From the NCBI RefSeq assembly GCF_026151205.1, contig NC_087072.1:6126084-6190083 (forward strand): a DNA stretch of 64,000 nt. The letters run 5' to 3'. The DNA comes from Bolinopsis microptera. Taxonomy: Eukaryota; Ctenophora; Tentaculata; Lobata; Bolinopsidae. Made by a program: the position numbers and the translations under genes. Positions 37,001 through 52,000 of the stretch are shown here, in pieces. Numbering within the stretch: the stretch's first letter is position 1; every line of letters begins with the position of its first letter. The notes below the pieces were generated by a model that did no database searches, was not told the DNA's origin, and saw only the letters and a list, made by a program, of their open reading frames with translations.

Positions 37001-40000
37001 AACACTAACAGCTGAGGTGCTCACGTAGATGCTGGTCAACAGGAAGATGGTCCAGCTAGCCTTGGAAACGTAGTTATCCTTATCTCGGTCCCCTGATATG
37101 TTCGCTGGATTAGCAGGGTTGTCTGCACATGCCTTCCTCAGTTGGCACAATTGCACTATCAGGAGCACAAAGCAAAGCAGTGTGGGAACAGCAGTTGGTA
37201 AGGTAAATTGGGCCAGGTTATTAAGGTGGTATGCGGTGTAGCTCATGCCATACTGCTCCTTTTGCATAGTTAAAAGCGTCAACCCAAATCCCGGCTGACA
37301 TTTCATAACCAATGTCTTCACCATTGACACTTGGTTGTGTGTTCCTATCTTTTCAGTGAACTGCCACAAATCGATCCCAACAATAACCGTCCAAATGAGC
37401 ATGTACAGCAGAATGCACACATAAAGAGCCTTCTCGTTGATTTTGTAATGCGGTTTTACGATCTGGATGCACCTGAATACCCCCAAGACACACTGCATGA
37501 AGACGCTCATCTTGACAGCTACTCCCGTTAAGATGTAGCTGATAAAGGTCAGAACTGTTATGTTGGGGATGTCGCTGCCCTTTGCGATCATCAGATATAG
37601 GATAATGCTCTGAAACAGGACTCCTAATCCTACGAACAAGTCTGCCAGTCCATTTTGGAGGATAAGGACATCTACCAAGTTGGTAGATCGACGCGTTTGA
37701 AGCCTGGTGTATACCATGGTGATGAAAACAACAGATAGATAGACACAACAGGTAGCTAAAAAAACATTCACAGTTGTCACAGCTATCAGGCCAGTTTTGG
37801 AATCGGTGGAGTTATAAAAACTGACCTCCTCACATGGTATTTCTTTTCCCCAGCATGAGCATGCCACTTTGATAATTGTAGACCCAGACCTTTTTACGGT
37901 TTCATCACAGCCATCTTTTAGCATCTCCATATTCACTTCATGCGTTATTGGGCTTGTTATGGAGGGATCTTTTCTGACTGGACCGAATAGTTCGGTCACA
38001 TACTGTTCTGTTCTAGACACAACAGGTAGCTAAAAAAACATTCACAGTTGTCACAGCTATCAGGCCAGTTTTGGAATCGGTGGAGTTATAAAAACTGACC
38101 TCCTCACATGGTATTTCTTTTCCCCAGCATGAGCATGCCACTTTGATAATTGTAGACCCAGAGCTTTTTACGGTTTCATCACAGCCATCTTTTAGCATCT
38201 CCATATTCACTTCATGCGTTATTGGGCTTGTTATGGAGGGATCTTTTCTGACTGGACCGAATAGTTCGGTCACATACTGTTCTGTATCATGTACTTTTAG
38301 AAAATTTGTATTCGGAATAAATCCATCTGAAATATCGTCAACAGCTAAGGTATCGCGTTCTGCAACAGTTTCTGCGATTTGTGGTGGATATTCTGTTGTC
38401 GTTGCACTCAAAGATAAAATCTCAGATGTTTGAAGTGGATACTCAGGCCAGGAATCTGTCATACTTTTTTTGAGATTCTTCTGAACACGACGGTAAGTTG
38501 TAACTGCTGACTTGATTGTACGAGGGGTGGACATCATACCCTCAGATTTATTATAAGATTGGTCATTCTGGACACAATATCCTATAGTTATTAGGAGCAA
38601 ACATAATCTAACAAACACGATCATTAAAAAGAAAGTTATGCGTACAGACTATGCGTTAGTAATAGTATTATAAGAATTATAGTAGACATTTATAGTTATA
38701 TACTAAGTCTAACGCATAGTAGACTATGCGCTAGTATTATATTTATAAGAATTGAAAGAATTTCAACCAACGAATCTAATTATATCTGAATGAAACGTTC
38801 GTATGAACTTAGTGTTATGCCTTCTTTTACTGAGCGGCGCGGCGCTCAGCCTGTCATTCCGCCGAATCTTTATTGTTTATGAACATAATAGCCTGGGGTC
38901 CCCAGGTAAGCCTTCTTCTAAGCTACCTTAGTGTTATGCCTTCTTCGCAGTAGAAAATCGCGGCATACAGTCTCCTAGTAATTTATTGAACAGTGTTTAT
39001 CTTGTCGGTACTCAAATATATCTTTGGGCAGGCTGTTTATAAAGCTATAAAGAAGTAATTAGTGATGCATTTAAGATAACTAGCATGAACCCGTCTACCC
39101 TAAAGTGGTGTCAAGACTCGAGAGAATAAAATAATTATTACCTATTTAATTCGCGTTTTTGACACCACTTGGGAGTCCAAATTTTGGGCACTAAAATTCT
39201 TATTCCTTGACGTATTTTTAAGTTTTTCATGCTGATTTGAAGGCCATTAAAGCATTTGACCCAGTCAAAAAAGTTTCAGTTGTATATCTTTTACGGTTTT
39301 TGCGGAAAGTCGCGTTAAAGTTGATGCCCTGGTGTCAGTAAAATGGCACGGATCCATATATCCATATATATATATATATCGTCTTGCTTTATATATTAAT
39401 ATAGTAAGATTAGTAGACAAGATTAGTGATGCATTCAAGCTTATTAGTGATGCATTCAAGCTGTTTCAAGCTTTGGATTAATAATTGAACGACCATTAAC
39501 TTTAGATTAGGAGCACAAAAAGGTTGAATTCTTTGAGATTAACTACCTTATCGGACCTTATTTGGACGGACATTACTTGGACGGACATTACTTGAACGGA
39601 CATAATTATGAACGGACATTAATATGAACGCTAGAAGTAGAAGGCAATCAAAACCATCAAAAATCCGAATTTTTTCCATCATTTTTTGACGTTTTTTAAA
39701 TTTTAGCAAATGATTTTTAAATCCATTTTTCATACAGTAAGCTTATCTGCGCTGTGCAGATAAGGTACGAAGGTACCTACAAGACTAGATCAGATACCGT
39801 CGGTCACATACCTAGGGAGATATCCGATCCCGGTTTGTCTTCTACTTTATCGAGATGGATGGTATGGTAGAAGGTATCGTAGCCTAAGATGAGAAGTACG
39901 GACTCGTTTAGGGGGAAAAGTACGTACTTGTACGCAACTTTGAAAAGTCCGACTCATACGACGTACGATTCAGATAGAATTTTTTTGTTTTTGAATTATT

Positions 40001-43000
40001 ATCATCGGGGCCAGAATTCTTTGGCCAGGCAAGCATTTAAAAGTAAAACAAAAATTCTACAAAATTACTAGACAATTTACTTATTTAAACAGCTTGTTTC
40101 TCTTAAAGTTAAACTTTAAGTTAATCGACGATTGGAATATATAGAAACACAAGTTTTTGAAAACGCTCAATATTAGTCCGTAACATGCGATTTAGAACTC
40201 TTTCATCGATTTCAAGAAGGAGAACTTTTCAGTAGAATTGAAAAGTACGTACGATACGAGTCAATTGAAAAGTCCGACTCATTCGTACTTCTCATCTTAG
40301 ATCGTAGCTGACATAAGCCACCAAAGGTCGCCTATACCAAGTGGGGGGCTCCGGCTAGAGATAAAGCTTAAGTTGTACTTTAGGCATTCAAGTATCTCTC
40401 TAGTAGAGCAGTTGGGATCGTTCATTGCCCGGTACGACTACGAGTTGGACAGACAACCAGTTGTAAGAGAAAATGTGGAGGTAGAAGAAGCCGAAGATCA
40501 ACTTCAAGATAGTGATCATGCAATATAATGTGATATTTACAATTCAGATTGTTAAAATTTTATAATACCTTGTTTTTATTAATTCGATGATATAGTTTAG
40601 TTTAATGATAGCTATTGAAATTGACTGAAATTAAAAAGTTGTCATATTCTGGACAAAAAGTTCGAAATGAAAAAGTTTTGAAAAAAATTGAACGGACTTT
40701 AACTTGGACGGACATTAATTGAACGGACTTTATTTGAACGGACATTAAGATGAACGCTAGGGCCTCCAGCGTTCAAGTAATGTCCGTCCAAATAAGGTCC
40801 GATAAGGTAATTTAATAAGCTATTTACAGGATTTCTAAAAACATGTAGATTCAGAAACAGATTATCTACTGATCACTTCAAGACTAAAGACGGTATTGGC
40901 TATAACTACCACAGGGCGGTGCAAATTAACACTGGCTGTTCAAAGTGAGTTCTTTTTGTTTGTTTCTTTTTTAATGAAAGTTATCTTTCATTATTATCGG
41001 ACGTTATTTGACCAGACATTGCGTGAACGGACATTAAAAAGAATGCTAGAAGGCGTTCAAAACACTAAAAATCCGACATTTGCTCACTTTTTTAGCGTTC
41101 TTTCTAATTTTAGCAGAGAATTTTTCAACCGATTTTTAATACATTAAGCAAGAAAAAACAGCAGTAAAAATGTAGATATAATCTAGTTTTATTAACCTGC
41201 AGCCCATTTCAAGGAAAAATAATCTCATAAAGACCGTGGTGGCGTTTGTTTTTAGGCTGAGGTATGCTATTACCAGACTGAAGACTATGCAGCAGATAGA
41301 TAGCAAGGTGTTAACTTTGGTCTTATTCTAGCTCCATGCTGTTTGAACCATGTCATTTTTCTTTCTAAAATTATTTCTAGTTCATGCCAAAAATAATTGT
41401 TGTCGGCACGAAAGAAGCCTTATTTTATCTACAAAAGAAAAATTATTTTATGCTTGAAGTTTGTGTATTTTGTGGAGATATATTTAAATAAAATATTTCA
41501 GATATCAATATTTCATAAGCCGTAAGAATTTAATAAATTATATGATTGCAGGAATTTAAATTTACTGGAACATCAAAACGTCATATGCCATAATGGGATC
41601 CATTCCCCAGAATACGGTTTAATGTTTATGTTTAGCGAGAAATGAACGCTCCCGGCAAGTCTCACTTTCTCTCGAATAACTTGCGTAGGTCACTAAATTT
41701 TATTTATAATATTATCATAACCCTGGCTAGGGTTAGTCATGCAACGTATTGATATGACATGTGACTATCTAAAATAAAAGTTGTTTCTATCTTGTCTACA
41801 TACGAATGAAATTGTGATACATTTTACGAAGAAAGTACCTTTTGTTATTTTTGAGTTATTTTTAAATTTTACACAAGATCTGAACTTTCTATCACAATTC
41901 TTAGTGTTAGAGAACTGTATTTATATGCATGCTTTGACAAAAATGTAAACAACAAGATCTATTGATCATATAAGATTATTTATGTTAATAATGAAAATAG
42001 TATCTGCCAAAAACGAAGTTTTACTAATTCAAGTAAAAATTCAAAAGTTAATTCAATAATCACGTTAGCAAAGATATCGTTAGTAAGATACCTTAAGATG
42101 TAAATTCCTCATATCGAGTAATGTGAATGAAAAATATCATTTAAACTATCAGACATTTTATAATCTAGATTGTCAAAAATGATATTACTATGTACAAACT
42201 TAATTATGTGGATGGTTGTATCCAACTTATATTGAATGAATAGATTTAATGTCAATGTCAGATACTTAAAACTAACAGCTAATTTAAAAGAATTCAATAA
42301 AAAATTAGAAACATCGCAAAAAATCCACAAAGAATCGTTTCTTCACATTCCACCAGGAAGCAAAACTTTGTCCTGGTTATAGTAATGATCATCTGGATCG
42401 TCATAAGCATCAGTCAAATATCCGACCACCATGGGAGGACCCGGTTCTGGCTGCAGATTTGCTCGTTTGAAGAAGTTAAACTTCCACAGACAGAAGATGA
42501 GGAGGAGGATGATGAGGAGAGCTGCGATAGCTGCAAAGATGATCACCCACAAGAAGTTCTGCCGTCTGCTCGTGCTCGGAGAGAGAAAAGTTGTTGCACT
42601 GGCGGCGGTGTGTATTTCGGACATGGTCATTGTCTCTTCGACCGACTTCAATTCTACATACGATGTGACATTGAGTTTACCAAAATCGTGCAAAAAGTAT
42701 TCCTGAAGCCTGGTTGTCAAGACAATCTTGAAAGAAGTGCGACCTCTTTCGAGAAACTCTAAATTACACGTTATCTTTCGGCAGAGATCCTTATTCTCCT
42801 TGCAACTGAAGTTAGAATAAATTACGTCTGACTCACTGAAAGTCTCTTTGAAGAGTCCCCAGTTGGTCACAATCATGTCATCGTGGTCACATTTAACTTG
42901 GGCATCTGTCTCGTTCATGTTGGGGAAACTCACAGCTTCGAGAGGAAACAGCCATGCACCTTCCCCTGTGAATTTCTCCGGCCAGTAGATTGACAAAGTT

Positions 43001-46000
43001 ATATTTTTCACGAACAAATTAATGGATTCGTCCCTCAGGGATAAGTCGTATTTGTGTCGGATCACCGGACCATCATATCCCAACAACTTGTTAGTTGCTC
43101 CGTAGTTGTTGTTATAATCCACATCGACTGGTGAGGATCCACCATTCAGTCGGAGATCAGCCAGGTTTACAATGTTAAGAGCGAATGTAGAGAAACCACT
43201 GGTGCCAGCCGCCTTTACACTCGGTTCTAAAACTGTCACCACAAACGAGAACTCGAAATCTTGTGGACTTATCAGCTTAGTCATGTTGAAGTCTAGGGGT
43301 ACGGTTAGAATCTCCTCATTCATCAGTTTGGTTGGAAGCATACATTGGATGCTGTAGAGTGTATCATCCGCTAACCCCTCGACGTAGGTAGAGTTACAAT
43401 CAATTGATGGCAGAAATGGGAGTATACCGGGAATGTTTTCAACATTTAGTATTGATCCGTAGGCAGTGTTTGGTCCTTTGTTGACTACTTTTACAGGCAG
43501 TCTAAACTCTTCAATCAGGCCAATAGTTAGAGGGTACTTGTCCATTTTGTCATATTGAACGTCCCCAATCTCAATAGCTACATCAGTTGTACATATTCCT
43601 GTGTCACGTGGACAATCTGAGGCGATGCCAAGAACAAAAGTAGCATCACTTATCAGCTGCTCGTTGAGGACAGCACGATCAGCAAACCTCTCCCTCTCTT
43701 CCAGCCCAGCTTCCATACTGAACACCACAGGTCGTGAGGAGTAACCCAGTTCACCCCGATAGTAAGCCGGGATAGCGGCAGTGCAAATCTTAAAACTGTT
43801 GTCCAAATCAACATCCACCCTTCCCTGGTACACTTGAGTAGGGTTGGTGTAGTTGGTGTACAGTCTAGCTTGGGAGAATGTTTCGCTGGCACTGTCTAGC
43901 TTAATTTCAAAATTAACGGTCGCAACCGCAGCACTGTCTGCCGGAGCGCCTATATACTCGAAGCATGCCTGCAGGTTTATACCTTGAACCTTTTTTCCAT
44001 TTGGCACGTCCAGCGTTGGCTCTCCAAGTGGGTCCAGTTCGGTTGTAGCGTCATCCCCGTATATAGTAATAGTGATCAGAACATCAATAATGGGAATACC
44101 TCTCAATAGCACGGCATGTTGAGATTTGTATGATCCTATGAGCACGTCAGAGATGCCATTATCATCCATGTCCTTCCCTCCAGCAATACTCCAGCCAAAT
44201 CCTCGGAGGCTGTCTAAAATGCCGAGTTTAGTTGGTGTGAAGATTTGGGAGGGTGTTGTCACGATCCCATCGTATCCTCCCAAAAAAAGAGAAACTTTAC
44301 CCTCACCATCATTGTAGTTAGGACTTCCAACCAACATGTCGTATGCACCGTCGTTGTTCACATCCCCAGCCGAGCTCAGAGCGTACCCAAAAGTTTCTGA
44401 CTCGTCAGTACCGGATATGTGTTGGAGTAAACTCAAATCATAGTCGATCGGCAGGAACTCAAACTCGTCGAATATATCGAACTTCTGAGCACCAGGATAG
44501 AAGTAAACCCGGCCAGTGTCCGGCCTGCTTTGTCCTTGACCTGGATACAAGGAGTACCACGGAGCTCCGACCACCAAGTCATCAATACCGTCTCCGTTCA
44601 TATCCTGACAGAGAACACTCCCTCCGTAATAACTGCCCATCTGTTCTCCGATCAGGTCGAATGGCATTTGCTCTGTCAGAACTTGCGAGATGCCCTGCTC
44701 CGTCTGGTATATGACTACCTGACCTCGGTAAAGTTTACCCCTGGGACCGCCAGATATAACGTCCATGATTCCATCTCCGTTCATATCGCAGATTGTGGTA
44801 CTGTAACCTATGTAGGGTTGGGAGTCCTCGTATTCGGGATCTTTATACGGGTCAGTGGTATCAGGGTCTATAACTAAATCTGCAGTGTCGTAGATATAGA
44901 GTCCCCCTGAACCCTCGTAGCAGCCCGGAGCACCTAACACCAGCTTGTCATCCAACCAGTGGGCTGAGGTTCCCGCTTGACAGTTTCCTACCTTGGATAG
45001 TCCTGACTCAACTCCTTTGCATGGTTGATATACCGACTCCTGGAAGTCCAAATCTTTGCCGAGCAGGATACATTTACCAGTCAACTGTCGGGGAGGGTCG
45101 TCAAAAAAGGAGGCTATCCCCAGGTACCTGGTCTCGTATTTATGAGCGCATCCTATTAAGTAGTCGGAGTCTATACTGGATTGGAGGGTAACACCCAACC
45201 ACTGGTGTGACTTCTGGTCACTCTGGATGTTGTAAATATCCGTCTTGTTGTAGCTGAATTCGAAGTTACCGTGAACGTCATCACTACCAACCCACTTGTT
45301 TCCCTGATCGTCCAGTACAGTCAGCTGTTCACTGCAAACCACCGGCTCAGTGAGGTCCCCTAAATCAGTAGGCACTTTGCACTTGAAGATGGTGCCACCC
45401 TGGTCAACACCTGGCTGGGGTGTGGACGAGGTCGGGGCTCCGATTAATAGGAAGTTACCTTCACTGTTCTTGTGGAGTGCCACCGAGTAACCGAAGTAGC
45501 CCTCCGCAGCATCACTCTTGATGATGTACGGTGATTTAGTGTCCAGGTTAAAACAGTGCACCACACTGATTATTGCAGCCAAAACGGCGAGTCTCATCAC
45601 TGGTGATGTATCGCTGACCAAATGGTTTATAACTATTTAACTACTCTGACGTTAGGTGTTTTACTCGGAGTAGTTGGCTGATCACATTTCCATCCAAATC
45701 AACATTTCGTAATCAAAGTGCTGAACATTCTCCTGAACGTAATGTTTTCAGATAAGAACTGGAGCGAAAGGTTTTAATTATCATTTTCTTAGTATGACAA
45801 AAGAGGTGACCTGCGTCGAATTACTGAAATCATTACTTCGCGTAATAAAAGTTTGAGTAAAAAAGCAATATATAAAACGGAATGCAAAAGTTAATTACTA
45901 AAGTACTAAGCAAGCTCATCAAAATTCAACGCACTACGGGCCCTGAGCAAATAGTTAAATTATTGGCTCATAAAAACTCTGCTAAAGACGAAACAAAACT

Positions 46001-49000
46001 GATTTCAATTCTAATTAAAAGCGCAAACGATTCGAAAAACTGCGGGCACACAGAAATATTGTCGTATCATATATCACTTGTAGGACGCCGATCTGACCCG
46101 TTATAAAGTTTTGTAAAGTTCGGCCCGGAGATAGACACCTGCCTAAACCAGGAAAAAGCTCTAGAGTGAGATTATTTTATTAATGGGGCTCTGGATATTT
46201 TACATCTGCCATTTTAAACAAGGTGTTTGAGTCAGGGTTGGGTTTGGGTGATTGTAACCGTAATGGTAAGGGTTGGGGATAGAATAAGGGTAACGGAGAA
46301 GAGCTCATCTTAAGTCACTTTTAACGCTAAGTATTGGCGGGCAGGCGGGGTGAAACATCATGAGATGTAATGCCGGAAGATCAAAATATTTCGTACAACA
46401 TCCATTAAAATCCAGCCCAACTTAGGAAGATGCTTCACTGTAAATGTACTGTACACTAATGACACAATAAAGAGATGTAAGGATAATTAGAAATAGAGGA
46501 ACAAATGACCGGGAGTTAGAGACCGCATTTAAGTTAAAGGGAGCATTTGTGGCGTCCCGTGAAAAGGATCGAAATATATATTGAGTTACGGTGAAATATA
46601 TTAAGTTACTGGCATGTGGGAGACGATGAAATTAAATACGAGTTTTGGAACTGAACACAGGGTAGATTATTGCGATTATTAGTGTTAGATTTTTTGACGT
46701 ATTTATCCTCGGCAGTAACTACTTTTACTGTTTCCATTTTTCGTCTGATCGAGCTTTATAATTATCACATAACGGTAAGAATATATTTGAGCGTTATACA
46801 GCAATAATGTTACGGCGCTGTGATTATCATCAGTTCAGAGTGGGAACGTTAAACTAAATTGTACAGTTAATAATTCATCACGACCACAATTGCAGTGCAG
46901 CACTTATGACTTCACTTATTAGTACACAAATCAAAGATCAAACTACGCAGAGAAGAAGACACTACACACGGAACAGAGATACACGATCAAATCAGAGGAA
47001 GCTAATGCCAGTGTAGAGTACCTTTACGGCGTCAAAGAGTCGCTTTAACGTCCTTACAAAGATAATGCTTGCTATTGTTGCTCCTTCTGTGGCGCTATGT
47101 GTGCAGTATAAAGAATGAATCATGATTTAGATAGTAAAGGAACCACACGATTCAGGGTCACAAATGTCGGTACGGTTGAATAATTAGATAAATTTCCCTC
47201 TACAAGGACAGGTAAACCTGTTGAAAAGTGACAGATTAGTACAACAAGATGAACAACACACAAACTCTCTCTCTCTGCCTGGGGTAATTTGGGAGAGAAG
47301 AATGCACTAATCTCCATCTAATTACCAGGTGAAACGAGAAATTAAGTTCACATTTGGAGCTTGAAAGTCCCGACACCGAACACATTACTCAACAGCAAAG
47401 TGAACAGAGAACATTGAAACAGTTACATCACGATCGGAGTGTGTGATCATGAGAGTGTAACGACAAATTAGGGCCAATGTTAAGAGTCTGACAGAGTCAG
47501 AGTGTAACGATTAATTAGGGCGGGCCAGTGTTACGAGAGTAAGAAAGGGTCTGAGTACTGCCCCGCGGTGGTCCTCAACAAAAGGTTACAGCTGGCCCCA
47601 CATCACAACATCCAATAACAATATATAGTAATATTAATAACAGAATAACAATGCAGTTGTAACAGAATCGTAACGGGTACCTACATTCAATAGCAGCTAC
47701 TGGTATCAGCCTCACTACAACAGAAACTTATTAAATGGGTACCGGTACACTCAATACACACGTTCAGCACCCAACTAGATCGATAATGAGAGAGAGTGGA
47801 ATGGATCGGGCGCCGGCCGGCGAATGAGCTACTATATAATCGTATCAGATGTATGGGGTCTACAGTTGGACTGTAGGGATAATGTAAAGCTAATAACAGG
47901 TATTCAGTGATGTAAGGGGTCACACCGGAAAAAATAGAGGCAAAAGCATCTCCAAATGACGTGATGTATTTACACACACGGGCAGGAATGTAAGCAGGAA
48001 TGTAAACAGTACAGCGAATATTAAAGAAGAATGTAACTAAGATGTCTATATGAGCTCTAGTTGAACCAGGTGTTTAGTGTGAACTCTGTGTACATCTACA
48101 AAGTGCTATTAGACCGCGCTGAAGGGGGGGGGGGGGGGGGGGGGGGCCTTCAGATGAACGGGGGACATGATTAGAGTATAATTGGGGGGGGGGGGGGGGG
48201 GCCAACCATATTAAAGTATATTAAAATGTAGGATTTTTCCCGATTTCGACCCGGGGATATACTTTAATATACTTTAATATACCTACAATATACTTTAATA
48301 TATCCTTATCCTTGGAGGCCTACATCGAAAATTGTTACCCAAAATAAGCTTGAAATGCAATTCTTAATCGATTCCAAAAAGTTCTTGAAAAAATATTGAA
48401 AACTGATGGAGTTATTTCAATTTTAATGAAGTCATTTTGGCTAGTATTCCGAACAGAGATATTATGTGCAATTTTCCCAATTTTGTTCATGGAAGTCTTT
48501 TTACTTAGTATCCACTATATTCAACAAACACTGAGTTATATCTTTCACATAGAGTTAGTCTCATTAAAAAATATTGAAATTTTATCGAATTTGGGCAAAA
48601 GCGAATTTGGGCAAAAGCGTATGCCCAAATATGGGCATATTTTTTAAAGCTCATAGCTCAGCCAATTTTTGACCAATCTGGATGGAAATTCATGTACTAG
48701 TCCTAAAACAGGCTTATCTTGCGAATCTGAGTGAAAAATATAGTTCATCATGTAAATCTTAACGAAGAATATAAATCTTCTAATTGTAGGTATATTAAAG
48801 TATATTAAAATGTAGGATTTTTTCCGATTTTGACCCGGGGATATACTTTAATATACTTTAATATGGTTGGCCCCCCCCCATAATTAGTATAATTAGTACA
48901 TTAACGTGTAATTAGAACACAAGATATAGTATCAGTTATCAGAATCTGTGTAATCACTAGGAATCGATTTCTATAATTAGTATAGATATTAGATAGTTTA

Positions 49001-52000
49001 GGTATGTGATCAAGATAATGTTTCAGAATCCAGAGACCTACTTATTGTGTTGAAATATAAGTAAATAACGTAATTCTACTACTCGCTTCAATAATACAAA
49101 ATTCCTCAAAGGAGAGAAATTCAAGCCATTTAAGCGTGAATATCTATTTGGGAAATATTTATCTGGTACAAAATTTGCCAATTCCAAATTTTCGTATCAC
49201 CATCACAATCAGAGGCATGTCTCACACAAATATGTCCCCTAGTGGATGGTAATTAAATTACTAAAAAGAGAAGAAGACATGTAATATTTCTACTGATGAA
49301 TAAAAAATGTTTCGTATAAATACGGTATTTATTTTCCAGATTTAGGTAGGGATAGAGTTGAGACAAAAGAATCATAATAATATGATCGTTTCCGTAAGCG
49401 TACAACTACAAGGAATGTTTAAAATCTTTTAACAAGTATTTTATTCAGGTATATCATCAGGGATAAACTATTTTCACTTATCATCCGCACCTTAACAAAT
49501 ATTAGAATAGTTCCATTTCAATAGGTTGATAAGATTAAAAGAAATATGAAATATAAAAATAACAAAAAAAACTGCCCATAAACAAGTAAATATCGATCTC
49601 AGGTTTTAGGATACCGGGCCATCCTGGTTACCCTGCTATGGGCCGTTCCCCTGGCTTATGCAGGTCTAGTTTACCCATATATATATCGATCTCACAAGAG
49701 AAACAAACACTATGGCAGACAAATACGGATAATTTCGAGGATAATACGACTACAAAATATGTCAGTGGAAATTGGAAAAGTGATACTCTTGACGAGAATA
49801 TTTTAGTTTTAAACAAACTAAGGGAAATATTCTTCGTGACATAATATTCCCATGTAGTTACCTTGATTTTCATTATTACAGTGCTGTTGCCATATTACTA
49901 AGAATTACGTTGCATATACATCACACAATTCGTAAACAAAGTTTTCAAGATATGTACATATCTCAATTATGCGACTTTTACAACAAAATAAATCCCGAGA
50001 AAGACCAATGTTACCTGAGATATCTCAGCTCTTCTCAACGTTTACAAATTCAAATATCCAAAATATTTAAATATACCATCTCCATGGAGCACGAACCTGC
50101 CAGTGAAAGCGATGTCGACTCCCTGTACACTCCAATGACCACGGTCAGGTAGAGAGCTGTTAGCAGAGAGCAGCACTACAATCAACAGATACACGTGCAG
50201 AAGCATCGAGTTAACCAACTCCGATAACTCTTTCCTCCGCATGCATTCTTCACGCGCCGCCATTGTAGTCGCTTTGTGCGCTGGCGGCTTCGTCGAATGG
50301 AACCTTAATACGGAGAAATATTACCATGAAGCTCACCTATAGAGTCATCGCAGCCACTGTTTTTTTACAGTGATGTGACCAAGGTAATAAAAAGTAGTGT
50401 AATTCAAAATTTAAATAATGTGACAATTATATCATATTATTTGCTGCCTGACAATAGGACTGTGGGCTTACCTGAAGGCCTTCAATCTGGCGAGTCCTTC
50501 ATAGGCCTTAGTGGTGAAGTTACGGGGCAGCATGAAGTTAAGAGTCATCGTATCTGCTTTAGACAGGGGCCTGCTTTTCTTCTTCTTACCAAACGAAAAT
50601 GAAGCATAGATGCCACAACCAAGAACCTAGAATTTATTAAATCATAAAATATGTTTTATTCATGTTTGAAATTTGTTACCTTATTTTAAACGTAAAAACC
50701 CATTCAAATTGCAATTATAATTAAGAACCGTTATGAGTGTGATTAGAAGCTAACTCACGATAAGAGGCTGAGAAATGAAGACAGACTCAAGCATGGACAC
50801 GACAAACGAAGCCAGCCACTGTAACGACTTATTGTTCCCAAACTTCATGCCATAGAAAGTGGATATGACAACAGAGCAGGTGATGGCAACTAAGCAAAGG
50901 AGCCACCCTAGTAAGGCACACCACCAAGGGAGGGATACTCCACCGTCACACCAGATCTGGGAGGCAGGGTTCTCCAGAATGCGGCCGTTACGTGGGGTGG
51001 ATAGTTCCTCTAATACTGGAGTTAGACCTGCTCTTCTGTTGTAATCTGGGGGGTGTTTTACTGGTTATGTTAATTGAGAGGGACTGGGGGAGGTGAGAGA
51101 CCTAAATAAGGCCGCACTCCACCAACTTGTACAATTTTTAATCTATTGTTCTGAATAATGAGCGAGAGTTAATGTGAGTTAATGTGAGTTGTGAAATAAA
51201 CTTTACCTCCAGCAAGCTCGGCGTCCGTGATGGAGGATTGAGACAGGACTTTAGTAGAGTCGGGGTAAACCAGTAAGGGTATCCTGGTCTGACTTCTTCT
51301 GAACAAGATGACCACGCCCAGTATAAAGGGGAGCAGGATAGCTCCCGTCATGATACCTTGTGTTACCGACGTCCATCCCAATGTTGAATATTGTGAAGTG
51401 GAACGTCTGAAATGATAAGTGATAAGTCAATATAATAAGCAAACCTTTATCAAAGAAAATTTCAACGGTGTACTATGCCTCAGAGAATGAATTTAAAATA
51501 GTTATAAAACTGTACCGTGTCTAAAGCGGGTTTCCAAAACGCTACGTTTATGGCCATAGCAATGAAGATGAGAGTAAAGCACACGGTCAGTCGCTGAGGT
51601 TTGCTAAAGTTAGCGTAAGTGTGATCCTTGAAGATACTGGCCCACAAGTGATGTTCGGAAAATGAGGCGTTGCTTATAAAGGCGTCCCATCTGCAAATTA
51701 ATTGAAATTGTTAACTAAAGTAGATAACCCAGATTAATTATAAAAAACCAATCTGTGAGAAAAAAGAATCATTCAAAATTTAACTATTTCATTTGTTAGA
51801 CCATCGTTACTTTAGCAGCTTTTCTCAACAATCAAAAAAATCTTCCTTATTGCCCTTATTAGGGATATTTAAAGGTAGTAAGTACCTTGTCTTATACGGT
51901 GATTTAGAGCAAGGAATCATCTTTTCAATATCTCCATTGCCCTCTTCGACTGCTAGCCATTCATGGCATGGGAAATATCTGAGGAAAAAAGCATCGATTA

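Noticed and set aside
46210-46300. Second telomere-like tract
   Set aside because: G-rich, but no consistent TTAGGG register; too degenerate to call.
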